A stretch of 64,000 bases of DNA from the NCBI RefSeq assembly GCF_012273895.1, contig NC_052116.1, forward strand, positions 7,068,001 through 7,132,000, given 5' to 3'. This stretch comes from Zerene cesonia (lineage: Eukaryota; Arthropoda; Insecta; Lepidoptera; Pieridae). This document shows positions 52,962 through 64,000 of this stretch, piece by piece. Positions within the stretch are counted from its first letter, which is position 1. The number at the start of each line of letters is the position of its first letter. The translations under genes and the position numbers were made by a program. The notes below the pieces were generated by a model. That model saw only the letters and a program-made list of their open reading frames with translations. It did not search any database and was not told the origin of the DNA.

Positions 52962-55900
52962 AACCAATCAAGGTTTTTGTTTAATGTCAACGTCCGCTTG
53001 ATAATCTGCTAAATCAGCTGATTGAATAGACTCGCGGCGTAGACGCGCAATCAAAGCAAATAAAAATCATATTAATCACAACGTTGTACAATCGAATGTG
53101 TAAGCGAAAGTTTTTTGCCCGTCCGATCTTTTTGCATGATACGCAATTACGGCTAACGACTGTAATATGGGTCCAATACAATTTATACTAAGCGACTATT
53201 GAACATGGTCCGGATGTTAACGGTACAATAGTTTAGCTTTCTAAATCGATTCAACGTGAGATTTTTGGAGAATGCACACACGTTTTAATCGCTATCTGAT
53301 CAACGGAACAATAATGAATATAATGTTGCTAAAATCTGCAAATCATATCTACATTACATAGAATTCCCGGACATCAACGCCCGAAATGTTAAACAAACGA
53401 GCGCGAGTGGAATACCTACTATGTCTCGTGTAAAGTATATATTAGCGCTTCAATTTACTCGAAAGCGCTAACGAGTCAATATCGGAACGAAACGCGGACA
53501 CGCAGAGATTGCCTCTTAGTTAGCGAAAAACACTGTCCGAGGCCTTTTTACTTTAAAAAAAAGTTATAAAGATCTTGTCGAGTACGACCTCACGTACAAC
53601 GCTCAATAAAACAAAGGAATCCTCGCCGAGAACAAGAGATTGTTTAAATAACTGTCAAAGCTATCATCCTTTTGTCAGTGAAAAATCTCGTTAAAATTGC
53701 GACGAATGCACAAAAAAGAATAACTGACATTCATTTAAAAACTGTCCGACTGAAGATAAAATAAAGGTTCTTTTCAACTCGCGCTCTCGAAATGCAAACG
53801 AGTCGGGTGAGATTGGCGAAATTCTGGCAACTGTACCGCTCATTGCGCCCGATGAGTTGTTACAGAATTAAATCGAAAATATTTCACGTATCGATTTCGC
53901 GCTGCGGCTTACGGGCCCGTGCGAACGGACCAGAATTTCAATCTTTCCAGTAATGTGATGTAAATTTCGAAATACTGATTAAGAAACAGAAGATAACATG
54001 CGTCAGTTTTTTTCTTTATTTCAACTTGTATCGGCGGTTGCTTGCTGTACACCAGAAAGTGCACATAAAGACCATATTATAGTGACCTTCACCTAGTGGC
54101 TACATCAAAGAATATGATGAGATTTTGTAAAAGGTTACAGGTAACAGGTCTATGAATTGAGTAAACATTTTCGCATTTCTGTGTCAATGTTAATAATTAA
54201 ATCGGCCCAGGTCAGCGGTAACAGAATAGTTTGCATTTTCAAATGTTTGTTAATGAGCGAATACTTATTTACAATTACGTCTGTAACCGCAGGCTAAACT
54301 ACTTCAAAGCTATCAGAAGTCCACGCTTTCACTGCTGATGAATGACCCTAGTTTCCATCCTTCGGCTCGTGACGTGACATCGACCCACACAAATCTTTTC
54401 TCTTTCATCGCTCTCTCTCTGTCTTTATTTACATGAAATTTCATTTAAAACCCTCTCGTTAAGGTGTCAGTGTAATGGTGATCACGACGTGTCTGAATTT
54501 ACGGCTCTCGGCTTTAACTCAGCGGAATCAATGTCAAGATTCATAGCCCGCAATTCTGGCGTCAGTTTATGATAGAGCAGTTAAACAATTAGAGGCATTA
54601 GAATGATCTGTTATTATGGTTGGTATTTTACGAGCCTCGGGGATATGAAATTAATAAATCTTTTCATATCCGCTTTCACTGGGGTCAGGCATTGTTTGGT
54701 CGTCAACATTGTGCTGCTGTTAATTTACGCTATCGGCTGCAGATTTCTCAGTTGATATATGGCCGTCGATAGCGGTTGTCTCATTAGTGTTTGCCGATAT
54801 CAGCTTTTTGTAACACATTTAATTGCTTGGACAAAAAGTTATCGTGTATTCTCACAAGAGCATGCTGTTAATGGTGACATTATCGGCCTTCTTCGGTTTA
54901 TTAATATTTTCTTGAGCTACGAAGCTACACGCCTCTTTCTAGTCAATAACTTGTCTTTTTCATCCCATGTATTAAGTATAGACAGGCTGAATAATGTATT
55001 TACCAGTACACTTAGGTAGAAATTTGTTACTTCTGACACAGATTGTAAATTAAAATTACTTTAATAATCAAGTACCTTAAAAGCATGAATGTAATATTTC
55101 ACTTACACAAAAATATCCAGTACATACATTAGTTAGTAGGATATTTTATTATATCTTACAACTAAAACGATTCTTATCTGAGTATTATTGAGAGCTCATC
55201 TTTATCTACCGATTGGTAAATTTGACCTGATTACTCCCACAAAATCTTGTAGTTGATATCTATATATTTAAAAAAAATCTTGAATTTTTATGTTAATTTT
55301 CCTTAATGAAATCCGAATATGAACGTTTCAAACTCTCGTAGTACTATTCTCGTAAGTGTTTTGTGTTATTTCATTCGTAAGCAAACTTTTAATTGGCTTT
55401 TAGCTTCTCCACCGAGGCACGGTAATTAGCTGAGTGCATGAACTGTGACTTTTTGTTCCTTTTTTTTGCCTTTTAGTCTGTCTACAGTTACGTCCTTCAA
55501 AGCACTTTCAGTAGCATTGTTGGGAAATGCGTCTGCAATGACGGATACACTGACACACTTATTTAGCAACCATACCCACTTCGTTACTTTAAAAAGTAAC
55601 TATTTGCCTAAAATAGCCTTTGATGACTAAACAAACGAATAGAAAGGCCTTTTAAACAATGACACATCACGATTATTGACTTCAACTCTTTGGAATCTCA
55701 TTAGGGTAGTTCATCAAGTTTTAGCCATCATTCCATCTCTTAAATACTCCGTATCATATCGCCTAAATCTATAGGAACGCAGTAACAGGTCAGTGATGTT
55801 GTGTTCATTTTTTAACTCGATGTATTCAAGAATTGTTAAATTCAAAATTAATGAGAGTATTATATCATGTTTAAAACACACATTCAGCTTACGTGTAATG

Positions 55901-56076
55901 ATGCAAAAATAATATGGCCAAGTGATGGTTGCTTGGATGGATATTACGAGAACGGTGCCGTATTTGGCTCTGTCGAGTTCAATGCGTAACATATTTCTCC
56001 ATTGCAACCATTACCACCGAACAACTTCGCAATTCATCTCAATCATTTCAATCTTCTCATTTACGTAAATGAAAAA
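52962..56076. other. Non-coding, intron-like DNA
   Basis: GC-richer patches at 53800-53935; a short CT tract near 54410-54424; unsupported frames of 60-97 codons. Confidence 0.35.
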
Positions 56077-56123
56077 GCGACGAAATTTGCACTAAGGTAC
56101 AGCCCTAGTACAAATTTCGCAGC
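56077..56123. other. 47-nt imperfect hairpin
   Basis: CGAAATTTG (56081-56089) pairs with CAAATTTCG (56111-56119). Beyond a C/A mismatch, ACTA pairs with TAGT, then GG with CC around a 5-nt loop; GC/GC closes the base after a 2x2 internal loop. In total 17 pairs. Confidence 0.6.
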
Positions 56124-57796
56124 AATGTATATAGTTGCCTATTTTGTGACGTAATTCTAAATAGGCATGTCAGAGTGTTCAAATGCTGCTGGTTAGACAA
56201 ATTTTACCAAATTTTCAGCTATTTATTATCTTTTTAATACTCATTCATTACAGTAATAGAATAGACTGTACTGCATAGTAAATTAAACAAACTTTTTCTA
56301 TTTTATTTTGTAATAGCTAACAGTGCATTTATGTTATTGTTTTATTTCGCTTTCGCTTCAAGTTTAAACAGTATTACGATGATTGTTTGGTTTGATTGCT
56401 GTGTTTCTGTCGGCGTGTGAAAATAGTTTGTTTATTGGATTCAGTTTAACTGTTATTTGCTTAACATGTTTGTGGCGCGGTGACGCGTATTGTTTGTTCT
56501 TTCATTTGACATGCGTTTACTAGGGTTGCCAAAAGTTTATTTATAGGTTTAAATATTATTTTTTTATTCTATTTTATGTTTTATAAACTTATCTAAACAT
56601 CAATTTTTAATATATTATATAGTATATAAGATTTAAATATGGAGACATCAATATAGATTTTTTTCATTTACTTAAAGTGGTATACATGTTTTGTCCCTTC
56701 TTTCTTGTTATGAAATTTAACTCACACATATAAAACTTTAAACAGGCATCTTCTTCTATTATTAATCACATGTCTTAAAATAGACTCTATAAACATCGCA
56801 TATACCTGACAGCCCTAATGTTTACACTAGAGCTAACGCATTCTGTATTTGATGTAAACATTCATAAAGATTTCCAAACCAATGCACTATGATTGGTAAA
56901 TTCAAATGGCTTCCTGTTTCTTTAACTGTTGATCAAACAAGTCCTTCAATTTTGAATTGTTTAGTCTAACCTCGAGTGCCACTCTCGTACTAATTTTAAC
57001 TACTGCATGAGTGTTCTTTAAAATTTGGTATATTGTGTACAAACCATCGGCCATCATTAATGCATTAAGCTTTATGGAAGATGGCTTTGATTTATGGTAT
57101 CACGCCTCATTTGTTTAGTGGAATGTGTGTTTTAGCCTTTTAAAGTTTTACAAAAGTCCACTTTAATAGCACATTTAAGCTTATCCTATTATTTCCAAAT
57201 ATATTAAATTATACATTATTTGAATAGAGCTGTTCAATAATTTACTTTATATTGTTGTATTTTTACGTACGTTCTTGAACTAAATAGATAAAATAATACA
57301 TCCAGTTATACAGTTTTAAGTTGTTTTTATTTAATAAAGGAAGGATTTTCTGATAATTTTTTTTTATTTGTACATATTTTTTTTGTCACATTATACTCTC
57401 TATGACGCAACGCACGTCTGCTTTGTCGAGAAATCATCTGAAGTTAGTTGAAATGTCATTCTCATAATTTGTAATTTACTTGCCATTTACGCTGAAAATT
57501 GTTTATTATAAAAATAAGAAATCGTCGTATGATACACGCGAATATAATTGCTTTTTAATATTTGTAAATGACGTCTCCATTCGTATGAGTGACATGCAAT
57601 TTAAGTGTAATTGTTTCCTACAATTTCGCGTTGTCAATACGTAATGCAATGTAATTTATTGTATTGTTATGAAATGTTGTCTTAATTAAATTAAATAAAA
57701 TAGTAATCGTATTTTACAAAACCATCAAAAACTAAAAAGTATTCAAATTGTCACAGCTAAACCACCCAGAGGCACCAGCTGTCAAATAAAATTAAG
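56124..57796. other. AT-rich intron-like DNA
   Basis: T-rich runs near 57357-57385; nothing recognised. Confidence 0.4.
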
Positions 57797-57889
57797 AATC
57801 AAAATCGGTTCACGTAGTTGATGTTCAAAGTCCAAAAAATAGCGTCGAATTGATAACCTCGTCCATATTTTTTAAGTTGGTTGAAAATT
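57797..57889 (+). repeat. Dispersed repeat with AAGTTGGTT terminus
   Basis: Same arrangement as 15004-15098: AAAATCGGTTCACGTAGTT, then CGAATTGATAACCTCGTCC, a T-run, and AAGTTGGTTGAAAA. More diverged at the terminus. Confidence 0.55.
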
Positions 57890-60052
57890 TAGGAATAGTA
57901 TGAACGTTAAATACTCGTAAAAACCTAACTCTGCTATTTTATAATAATTTATTATAATGGCAATAAATCATAAAGGAATTGTTCATAATACATATATTTT
58001 CTGCTGACTCACCATTTAATATTCCTTGAAGACTAAAGGAGCCGCACTAACAAGATATAAAATCTTTTAACCCTGTTACGAGGTAGTTTGCTGTAAGTTG
58101 AGAAGGCTTTTATAGAAAATTAGCCCACAGCGGCAGGTGATTAGGGTCACATGGAAACGTTGCTCGAACAACGTACAACATATGGTCCGTAATCTTTTTA
58201 TAATTAAAATGTTCATGATGATCGTGCGGCTAATTGATTTCGCTCAGTTATTGAAATTATATGCAAAAAGCATTAAGCATTTGCTTCTGTAAAGAATTTG
58301 TCGTCAATACTTGGTTTTATGTTTTTATGTGTTCATCATTTCATATTTTTATGGACGGATGATATGCAAATAATATTTAGTATAAAATTGCAATTGGAAC
58401 AATTTGATTTTAAATGAAAACAAATTCCGAATCGACGTAAAAACGGATTGTGCTAATTGACATGTCACGATTGGGCAGAATGCTAAATTTAAATCAAGTT
58501 ATCGCCGTAGTGTTAAATATGCAAAAAACATTTAAATTAGTGGCGTTATGTAATGTTTATGTTTTAGTTTATGCCACGTAAAGGCTAATAGATTTTGACC
58601 AGGTTCGATATCGCAGTTATTTTGTTTTGGTTTCCGTGAAATTTATCGTCACGAATTCTATTATAGTGGACCCATAAATTATCGTTAATATTAAGTGCAA
58701 ATCCATAAATCATAACGTCACTAAATAGTGTTGTCGCACTTATCTGACAGAGGTTTGGAAATGCTACAAATTTAAATTAATGATTTTATGGATATGACGG
58801 TGGTATTTCAAGAAATGTAACAACTCTGTTGGTGGCAGGTCATATGTGTGACTTTTATGTTTTTTTTTTTATTTGTGACTTGACTTTTAATGACTCATTA
58901 GTGCTTTTAAAATAAGCTGAGTTCAACGAAAAATATCTGAATGTATTGGGATTATATATCTCGTTATCCAACGCTTTAATTTTTTATTCTCGTTATGTAT
59001 CTATTTCGAAAATGAACCCGAATTCGTTTCTTTTGTTTTTACTTATTACTTAATGGTATAAAACAAACAAAATTCTGTATACCATGTCTTTGATTTATCA
59101 CGCAAACTTGGAATATGTCAAGGAATAAATAAAAAGTCAAATAAATAATATAAATATATCGTATATAACATTTTAAACACGGCGCTATAATATAATAAGA
59201 AAATTTATTCACAAACACTTAAAGGTCATCGATAAATAAATCGCGTTTTCACATTTATCGAAACGTAAGCGGAAATAATGTCGACGTGAAGTGTGTATCT
59301 CGCGTTGCTTGCACTTTGCACGTACCCTTTTCACTAAATCGAAGGTGGCATTTGGTAGTTTTTATCGGAGAAATGCGTACGTGGGGTCCGCTAAGCGATA
59401 CGATTGTTATTCCAACGCTATCGGCGGCGACTTATCACTGAATACTGTTTCCTTCAATTGCTATCGGTAATCATTGTATTTTTATTGCGCACAGCTGTTA
59501 ATGAAATGTACTGCGGTGTTGATTATTCTTTTAGGTGTGAATAAAATGTAGCGCGGAAAAGTATTGTAAGTCTACTTTAAGCAGAATTTTATTTTAACAG
59601 CGCTTTTGAAGATAAATTCTAAAATATTTCGAATACATTAATATACTTGTGTATTTATATAGATAGAGTATGAACCCCCCTCTCCTGAATGCTACGTTAT
59701 TACATTAGAAAATTGAGAAATGTGAGCAAAAACTGCACCACAATTAAGATGTAGATTGGGATATCCATTACAGGGATGTGCTTAAGCACCCCGTTGTAAT
59801 TACCAACAGACAGACAGATGTGAATTAAGCATTACTCCCGAACGTACGAAATGTATTTCGGGGTTCACGGATGAACCAACTTAATAGCTACTTTATTTGA
59901 GAACACTTTTAGGGTTTGGGTAATACAATGTTTTATCTAGTAGAACACATTGTTGGGAAGAGTGGTTAAAATGGACGTATGTTAGATATATATTTTTAAA
60001 TGAAACTGCCTTGAAATTGTAAATGAAGTTTTATATTACGTGAACTGCGCTC
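57890..60052. other. AT-rich intron-like DNA
   Basis: A short CAGACAGACAGA tract near 59806-59820; nothing else recognised. Confidence 0.4.
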
Positions 60053-60129
60053 CGAATGGTAATAATCTATCAGCTTTTGAATGTAGAAGGTATGATTTAA
60101 ACATAATGCTTCAAGAATAATATAAATGT

Positions 60130-61129
60130 NNNNNNNNNNNNNNNNNNNNNNNNNNNNNNNNNNNNNNNNNNNNNNNNNNNNNNNNNNNNNNNNNNNNNNN
60201 NNNNNNNNNNNNNNNNNNNNNNNNNNNNNNNNNNNNNNNNNNNNNNNNNNNNNNNNNNNNNNNNNNNNNNNNNNNNNNNNNNNNNNNNNNNNNNNNNNNN
60301 NNNNNNNNNNNNNNNNNNNNNNNNNNNNNNNNNNNNNNNNNNNNNNNNNNNNNNNNNNNNNNNNNNNNNNNNNNNNNNNNNNNNNNNNNNNNNNNNNNNN
60401 NNNNNNNNNNNNNNNNNNNNNNNNNNNNNNNNNNNNNNNNNNNNNNNNNNNNNNNNNNNNNNNNNNNNNNNNNNNNNNNNNNNNNNNNNNNNNNNNNNNN
60501 NNNNNNNNNNNNNNNNNNNNNNNNNNNNNNNNNNNNNNNNNNNNNNNNNNNNNNNNNNNNNNNNNNNNNNNNNNNNNNNNNNNNNNNNNNNNNNNNNNNN
60601 NNNNNNNNNNNNNNNNNNNNNNNNNNNNNNNNNNNNNNNNNNNNNNNNNNNNNNNNNNNNNNNNNNNNNNNNNNNNNNNNNNNNNNNNNNNNNNNNNNNN
60701 NNNNNNNNNNNNNNNNNNNNNNNNNNNNNNNNNNNNNNNNNNNNNNNNNNNNNNNNNNNNNNNNNNNNNNNNNNNNNNNNNNNNNNNNNNNNNNNNNNNN
60801 NNNNNNNNNNNNNNNNNNNNNNNNNNNNNNNNNNNNNNNNNNNNNNNNNNNNNNNNNNNNNNNNNNNNNNNNNNNNNNNNNNNNNNNNNNNNNNNNNNNN
60901 NNNNNNNNNNNNNNNNNNNNNNNNNNNNNNNNNNNNNNNNNNNNNNNNNNNNNNNNNNNNNNNNNNNNNNNNNNNNNNNNNNNNNNNNNNNNNNNNNNNN
61001 NNNNNNNNNNNNNNNNNNNNNNNNNNNNNNNNNNNNNNNNNNNNNNNNNNNNNNNNNNNNNNNNNNNNNNNNNNNNNNNNNNNNNNNNNNNNNNNNNNNN
61101 NNNNNNNNNNNNNNNNNNNNNNNNNNNNN
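60130..61129. other. Assembly gap 3 (1000 N) with overlapping flanks
   Basis: Exactly 1000 N. The 77 bp before it (60053-60129) are identical to the 77 bp after it (61130-61206). This is unique-looking DNA, so the join is most likely an overlap and the gap artificial. Confidence 0.95.
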
Positions 61130-61206
61130 CGAATGGTAATAATCTATCAGCTTTTGAATGTAGAAGGTATGATTTAAACATAATGCTTCAAGAATAATAT
61201 AAATGT
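61130..61206 (+). repeat. 77-bp exact duplicate of 60053-60129 across gap 3
   Basis: Identical over its whole length to the left flank of gap 3, from CGAATGGTAATAATC to AATATAAATGT. Most likely a contig-end overlap. Confidence 0.9.
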
Positions 61207-61835
61207 TCACCGTAAATCTTAGCCGTTATACAAACTAGTAGAGAATTCTGTTTAACATTAATAACAGCGACGAAATGACTCTCGACCTTGTTTTCGTTTG
61301 CCAACCGCTTTGGACGATTTCCGATGGATAACCAAAAGCCAAACATCCAAACATTACTCGTTCGCTTTATACAAATACTCACTTCGTTCCTAGCATCATT
61401 TGTTATTTGAATAATCAACCGCAAGCAAAAGCAAACCGGCAAAACACTCGTAGCGCACCGTCTTTGTTAGCTTGTTATTAAAATCCTTTAGTCAATCTTC
61501 GACAAACAATTATATCAGCAAATTCAAAACTTTGACAAGTCACGATACTGTTATGTTAAACGATCGTACTGCACGCAAATATAACAATAAGTTACAATAA
61601 TAACTACTGTGCCGTCAAGGATAATCACCGATTGCCTTATAGGGAGAACATAATTGGAACAAATTCTTAAAGCACTCCCGTAAACGACGTATTATAGCCA
61701 ATAGATATTAAGGACACATTTTCCTAATAAAGATTCTTTTAGCAGCTTTATGTTCAAACACATTTGCAATTAAATGAAGCAAGCCAATATCATCAGAAGA
61801 TGTACAAAAAAGAGAAGAAGAGTTGTCCTAATATA
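61207..61835 (+). other. DNA immediately upstream of the coding exon
   Basis: AT-rich, no clear promoter elements. It is consistent with the 3' end of an intron, although a local promoter cannot be excluded. Confidence 0.4.
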
Positions 61836-61850
61836 ATAATTTGTTCATCA
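61836..61850 (+). other. Candidate 3' splice acceptor before the coding exon
   Basis: A TTTGTTCATCAG stretch ends in AG at 61849-61850, 30 nt before the ATG at 61881. The pyrimidine tract is short, so the site is only moderately convincing. If used, the exon begins with about 30 nt of 5' UTR, which implies an upstream non-coding exon. Confidence 0.45.
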
Positions 61851-61880
61851 GGTCGATACTAAATTGGAAAGACATTAACA

Positions 61881-62418
61881 ATGACGATTGACAGAGCTGG
61901 TCGGCCTCCAGCGCCGCGGCGGACATCCACTTATAGAAGCTACGATGAACTCGGTATAATCGATAGAGGGAAACCACTGAGGTACCGCCATGGAGGCGTT
62001 GAGGACCTCTCTGGATTAGAATCGAACAGAGCCCATAGAGCATATGACGCGCAAGATCTTGACGACATTACTGTCATTAGTTCTGAAGAAATACAAAGAC
62101 CGAAGAGAAAGACAATGGAAGGACTTGCGAATGGTTTTAGAAGAACATTTTCAGTGAGGAGCAGAAGGGAAGAACCAGAAGGTATTCCAATGGATACATT
62201 CAAGGTGAACGGAGAAGAAAGTTTCGCAACCGTGAGAGGCGCACCATTTGGAAGGCGTAGATCTTTGTCTAGAGATCGTGGGTCGTCGCTTTTAGGCAGA
62301 AGTTCTTCAGAAGGAGACGTAAGAGTGCCGTTACCTCGAGCACCGCCAGCCAACCCTACGCCCCGGTTGCATCGCTGCCTCCGCGCACTCGGCGGAAGCT
62401 GGAAAAACCTCCTATTAT
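61881..62418 (+). CDS. First coding exon of an unrecognised, arginine/serine-rich protein (partial)
   Basis: The ATG at 61881 sits in a good insect context (AACA before ATG), and an in-frame TAA lies at 61860-61862, so this is the natural start. The exon runs 538 nt to a strong donor (GTGAGT at 62419) and encodes about 179 complete codons. The product is hydrophilic, with no signal peptide or membrane segment. Residues 1-30 are basic/polar, 55-70 form an acidic patch (YDAQDLDDITVISSEE), 87-96 is a basic serine motif (RRTFSVRSRR), 125-133 is another (RRRSLSRDR), and 150-159 is proline-rich. The two basic serine motifs resemble basophilic-kinase or 14-3-3 sites, which is inference. I do not recognise the family; it looks like the disordered N-terminus of a larger signalling or scaffold protein. 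From about 62345 onward the annotated frame turns W/C/L-rich, while the +2 frame stays proline/arginine-rich, so a frame error near the 3' end is suspected. The rest of the gene lies beyond the window. Confidence 0.75.
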
Positions 62419-62424
62419 GTGAGT
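62417..62424 (+). other. 5' splice donor of the coding exon
   Basis: AT|GTGAGT matches the consensus donor at all six intronic positions. The exon ends in phase 1 in the ATG frame, or phase 2 if the suspected frame change upstream is corrected. Without splicing, the ATG frame would continue to a TAG at 62475-62477. Confidence 0.7.
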
Positions 62425-64000
62425 CTTCGAGACTTATCACTTTAGCTTATCTAATTCATAGCATCATTCATTGCTAGAGCACGATGGTAGTGCGCTAATT
62501 AACAGCCTCTAAAAAAGTAACAAATGCGTAAACATAACGCTTAACCTTTAGAAATCCGGTAACTCGTCTCATTATTCTCTAATTTAAACGGCTGTTAACC
62601 ATTTACCGCGGCGGTCTCGTCCAAGTTAATTATTATTAGTGCGACGGGTACAAATGACCAGAAGAGGTTGCTTTAATTCTGTGATTAACCGAGCAGCTTA
62701 AGAGAATTAAGCGTTTTCTTTCATTCAAATTATGCAATTGTTGGTATCTTAAATGTTGATTAATTCGTTTTTCTGATGCAAGTGTTTGATTTATTACTGT
62801 GTTTATTCCATCCGTTATAATGATAAAGTGATGCCAGTGGTAAAGATTAATTAATTTCTCCATAATTTGTTTTAAATTAGAAGATATCTAGATCCATTAA
62901 TGAGGTTAACTCGTTTTGTTTCATAATTATGTATGCATGTTCCTTAAGAAAACGCCATCTGTTTATATCAAGGTCGTGTCCACCTACAATAAAACTGTAA
63001 ACGACTTGCAACCGTATCCTATCAACGGCAAGAGACCTTAGCCTTGATTATCTTAAATCATGTGTAGGTGTATCGTCGTGAAGGTATCATATTTTCCTTC
63101 GTGTTACATAATTTGTCCGATTCGAATTACGGCGCTATTAAATACCATAAAAAAATGTATAACTCGTTCCTTTATTAAATCTGTTCTCGAAACGTTCATA
63201 ATATTATCGCAGCATACTTACATAGTATCTTATCATATAATCGTAGTGCTGCAGCGTTGCTAGGTAGGTACATATTTTGTTATATCTATTTTATTATTTA
63301 CAACGTTGTACGAAGTTTATTGCAGTTCCCTCACAAAATTATAAGATCGAACATAAACTGGGGGCGAATACAAAGCTTATCTCCCGTGTGACGTGCGGAG
63401 TTTAACCCTGTAGGTACTGCGCTGGTCTCATTTAGAAAATTGCCTTTTTAATTTTCCGTTACAATGCTCTCAGCTTTCTAGCACAAAGCGCGACTCGTAT
63501 AAAAGTTACCGGGTCTAGTTCCCGTGATGGAGCCTAAAGCGCGTCCTTTATGTTTTCACGTTCTCATGCTAAGCGTAACATATTTGAAAATGGTTCCTAT
63601 GTTACTAGTTGTTATACGTAATTGCTGTATGATTCATCTATGTTCTTCTTTCAAACGAAATAGTGTCTACAAAATCAAAAATTATTCGATTCTGTTCCTC
63701 TGTTTAAGACATAAAAAGGTGGTTGACAAATTGCGTATGCAACAGGAATGTAAGCAATATGCATATTGGATAGATATTGAGTATTGATCATCAAAATAAT
63801 CGAGTGTATAAAGATTAAATGTAAACATGTTTAACATGTGATCTCAATGTTACTTCGTTACATTCACAAGTGTAGTCTAATAAACTTCATTGCATTGCTT
63901 CTGCTTTCTCTAATTCAATCTGTGTAGCTGACATAACACGTCCAATGTCCAAGGGTCGATGCGGTCTGTCAGCATTTATTCAACATTCGTCGGCGATGGG
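62425..64000 (+). other. Start of the downstream intron
   Basis: Follows the GTGAGT donor. No second exon is recognised before the window ends; frames at 62636-62863 (minus), 63060-63263 and 63524-63787 (plus) lack support. Confidence 0.4.

Noticed and set aside
51942..52990. Three minus-strand frames of 340-345 codons
   Set aside because: They consist of gap 2 N with a few real codons.
59996..61210. Long frames on both strands
   Set aside because: They span gap 3; only short real sequence at the ends, duplicated by contig overlap.
61828..62043. 71-codon minus-strand frame
   Set aside because: Also antisense to the coding exon, with no support of its own.
61940..62440. 166-codon minus-strand frame
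   Set aside because: Shadow of the plus-strand coding exon; the plus strand has the start context, donor and protein-like composition.
1..64000. CRISPR arrays, operons, ribosome binding sites, phage or viral genes
   Set aside because: No regularly spaced repeats, no gene clusters and no recognisable viral or prokaryotic proteins; the window is eukaryotic nuclear DNA.

Overview
This window looks like a piece of a lepidopteran (moth or butterfly) nuclear genome assembly. The DNA is AT-rich and almost free of long reading frames. It carries short dispersed elements of types widespread in Lepidoptera: Helitron-like elements with 5' TC, a 3' hairpin, CTAG/CTAA ends and A|T insertion sites; repeat fragments with a GAAGTCGGTT terminus; and an A-tailed element with a conserved GGTGGT...ACCATCA core. 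Three scaffold gaps of exactly 1000 N are present. Nothing bacterial, viral or organellar is visible, and there is no CRISPR array, operon or intact tRNA gene.

Layout. 1-45 kb is non-coding, AT-rich DNA with scattered transposon remnants (11.2, 15.0, 19.7-21.0, 23.9, 32.2, 32.6, 35.3, 35.7, 42.3 and 43.1 kb), a few hairpins, and one minus-strand coding-like relic with a frame change (15.74-16.13 kb). At 45.17-45.75 kb a CpG-rich block holds a perfect arthropod initiator and a downstream donor-like site, and is the best candidate promoter and 5' UTR exon. 46-61.8 kb is again intron-like, with a strong 12-bp hairpin at 49.0 kb, an A-tailed repeat copy at 50.5 kb, an imperfect hairpin at 56.1 kb and the second and third gaps.

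The one convincing protein-coding feature is a first coding exon at 61881-62418 on the plus strand. It has a weak 3' splice site upstream, an in-frame upstream stop, a good insect start context and a strong GTGAGT donor. It encodes about 180 residues of polar, arginine/serine-rich, probably disordered protein that I do not recognise. The last ~60 nt read more naturally in another frame, so an indel is suspected. The simplest overall reading is that some or all of the window is 5' UTR and long intron of this gene, possibly with a promoter near 45.5 kb; that link is inference.

The most interesting observations are: (i) the Helitron-like elements are modular, one copy combining the 5' half of one type with the 3' half of another; (ii) two of the three gaps have identical sequence on both sides (71 and 77 bp), so they are probably overlapping contig ends with no missing sequence; (iii) several compact hairpins (12.7, 49.0, 56.1 kb) lie outside recognised transposons. 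I found no evidence of a new multi-gene system.
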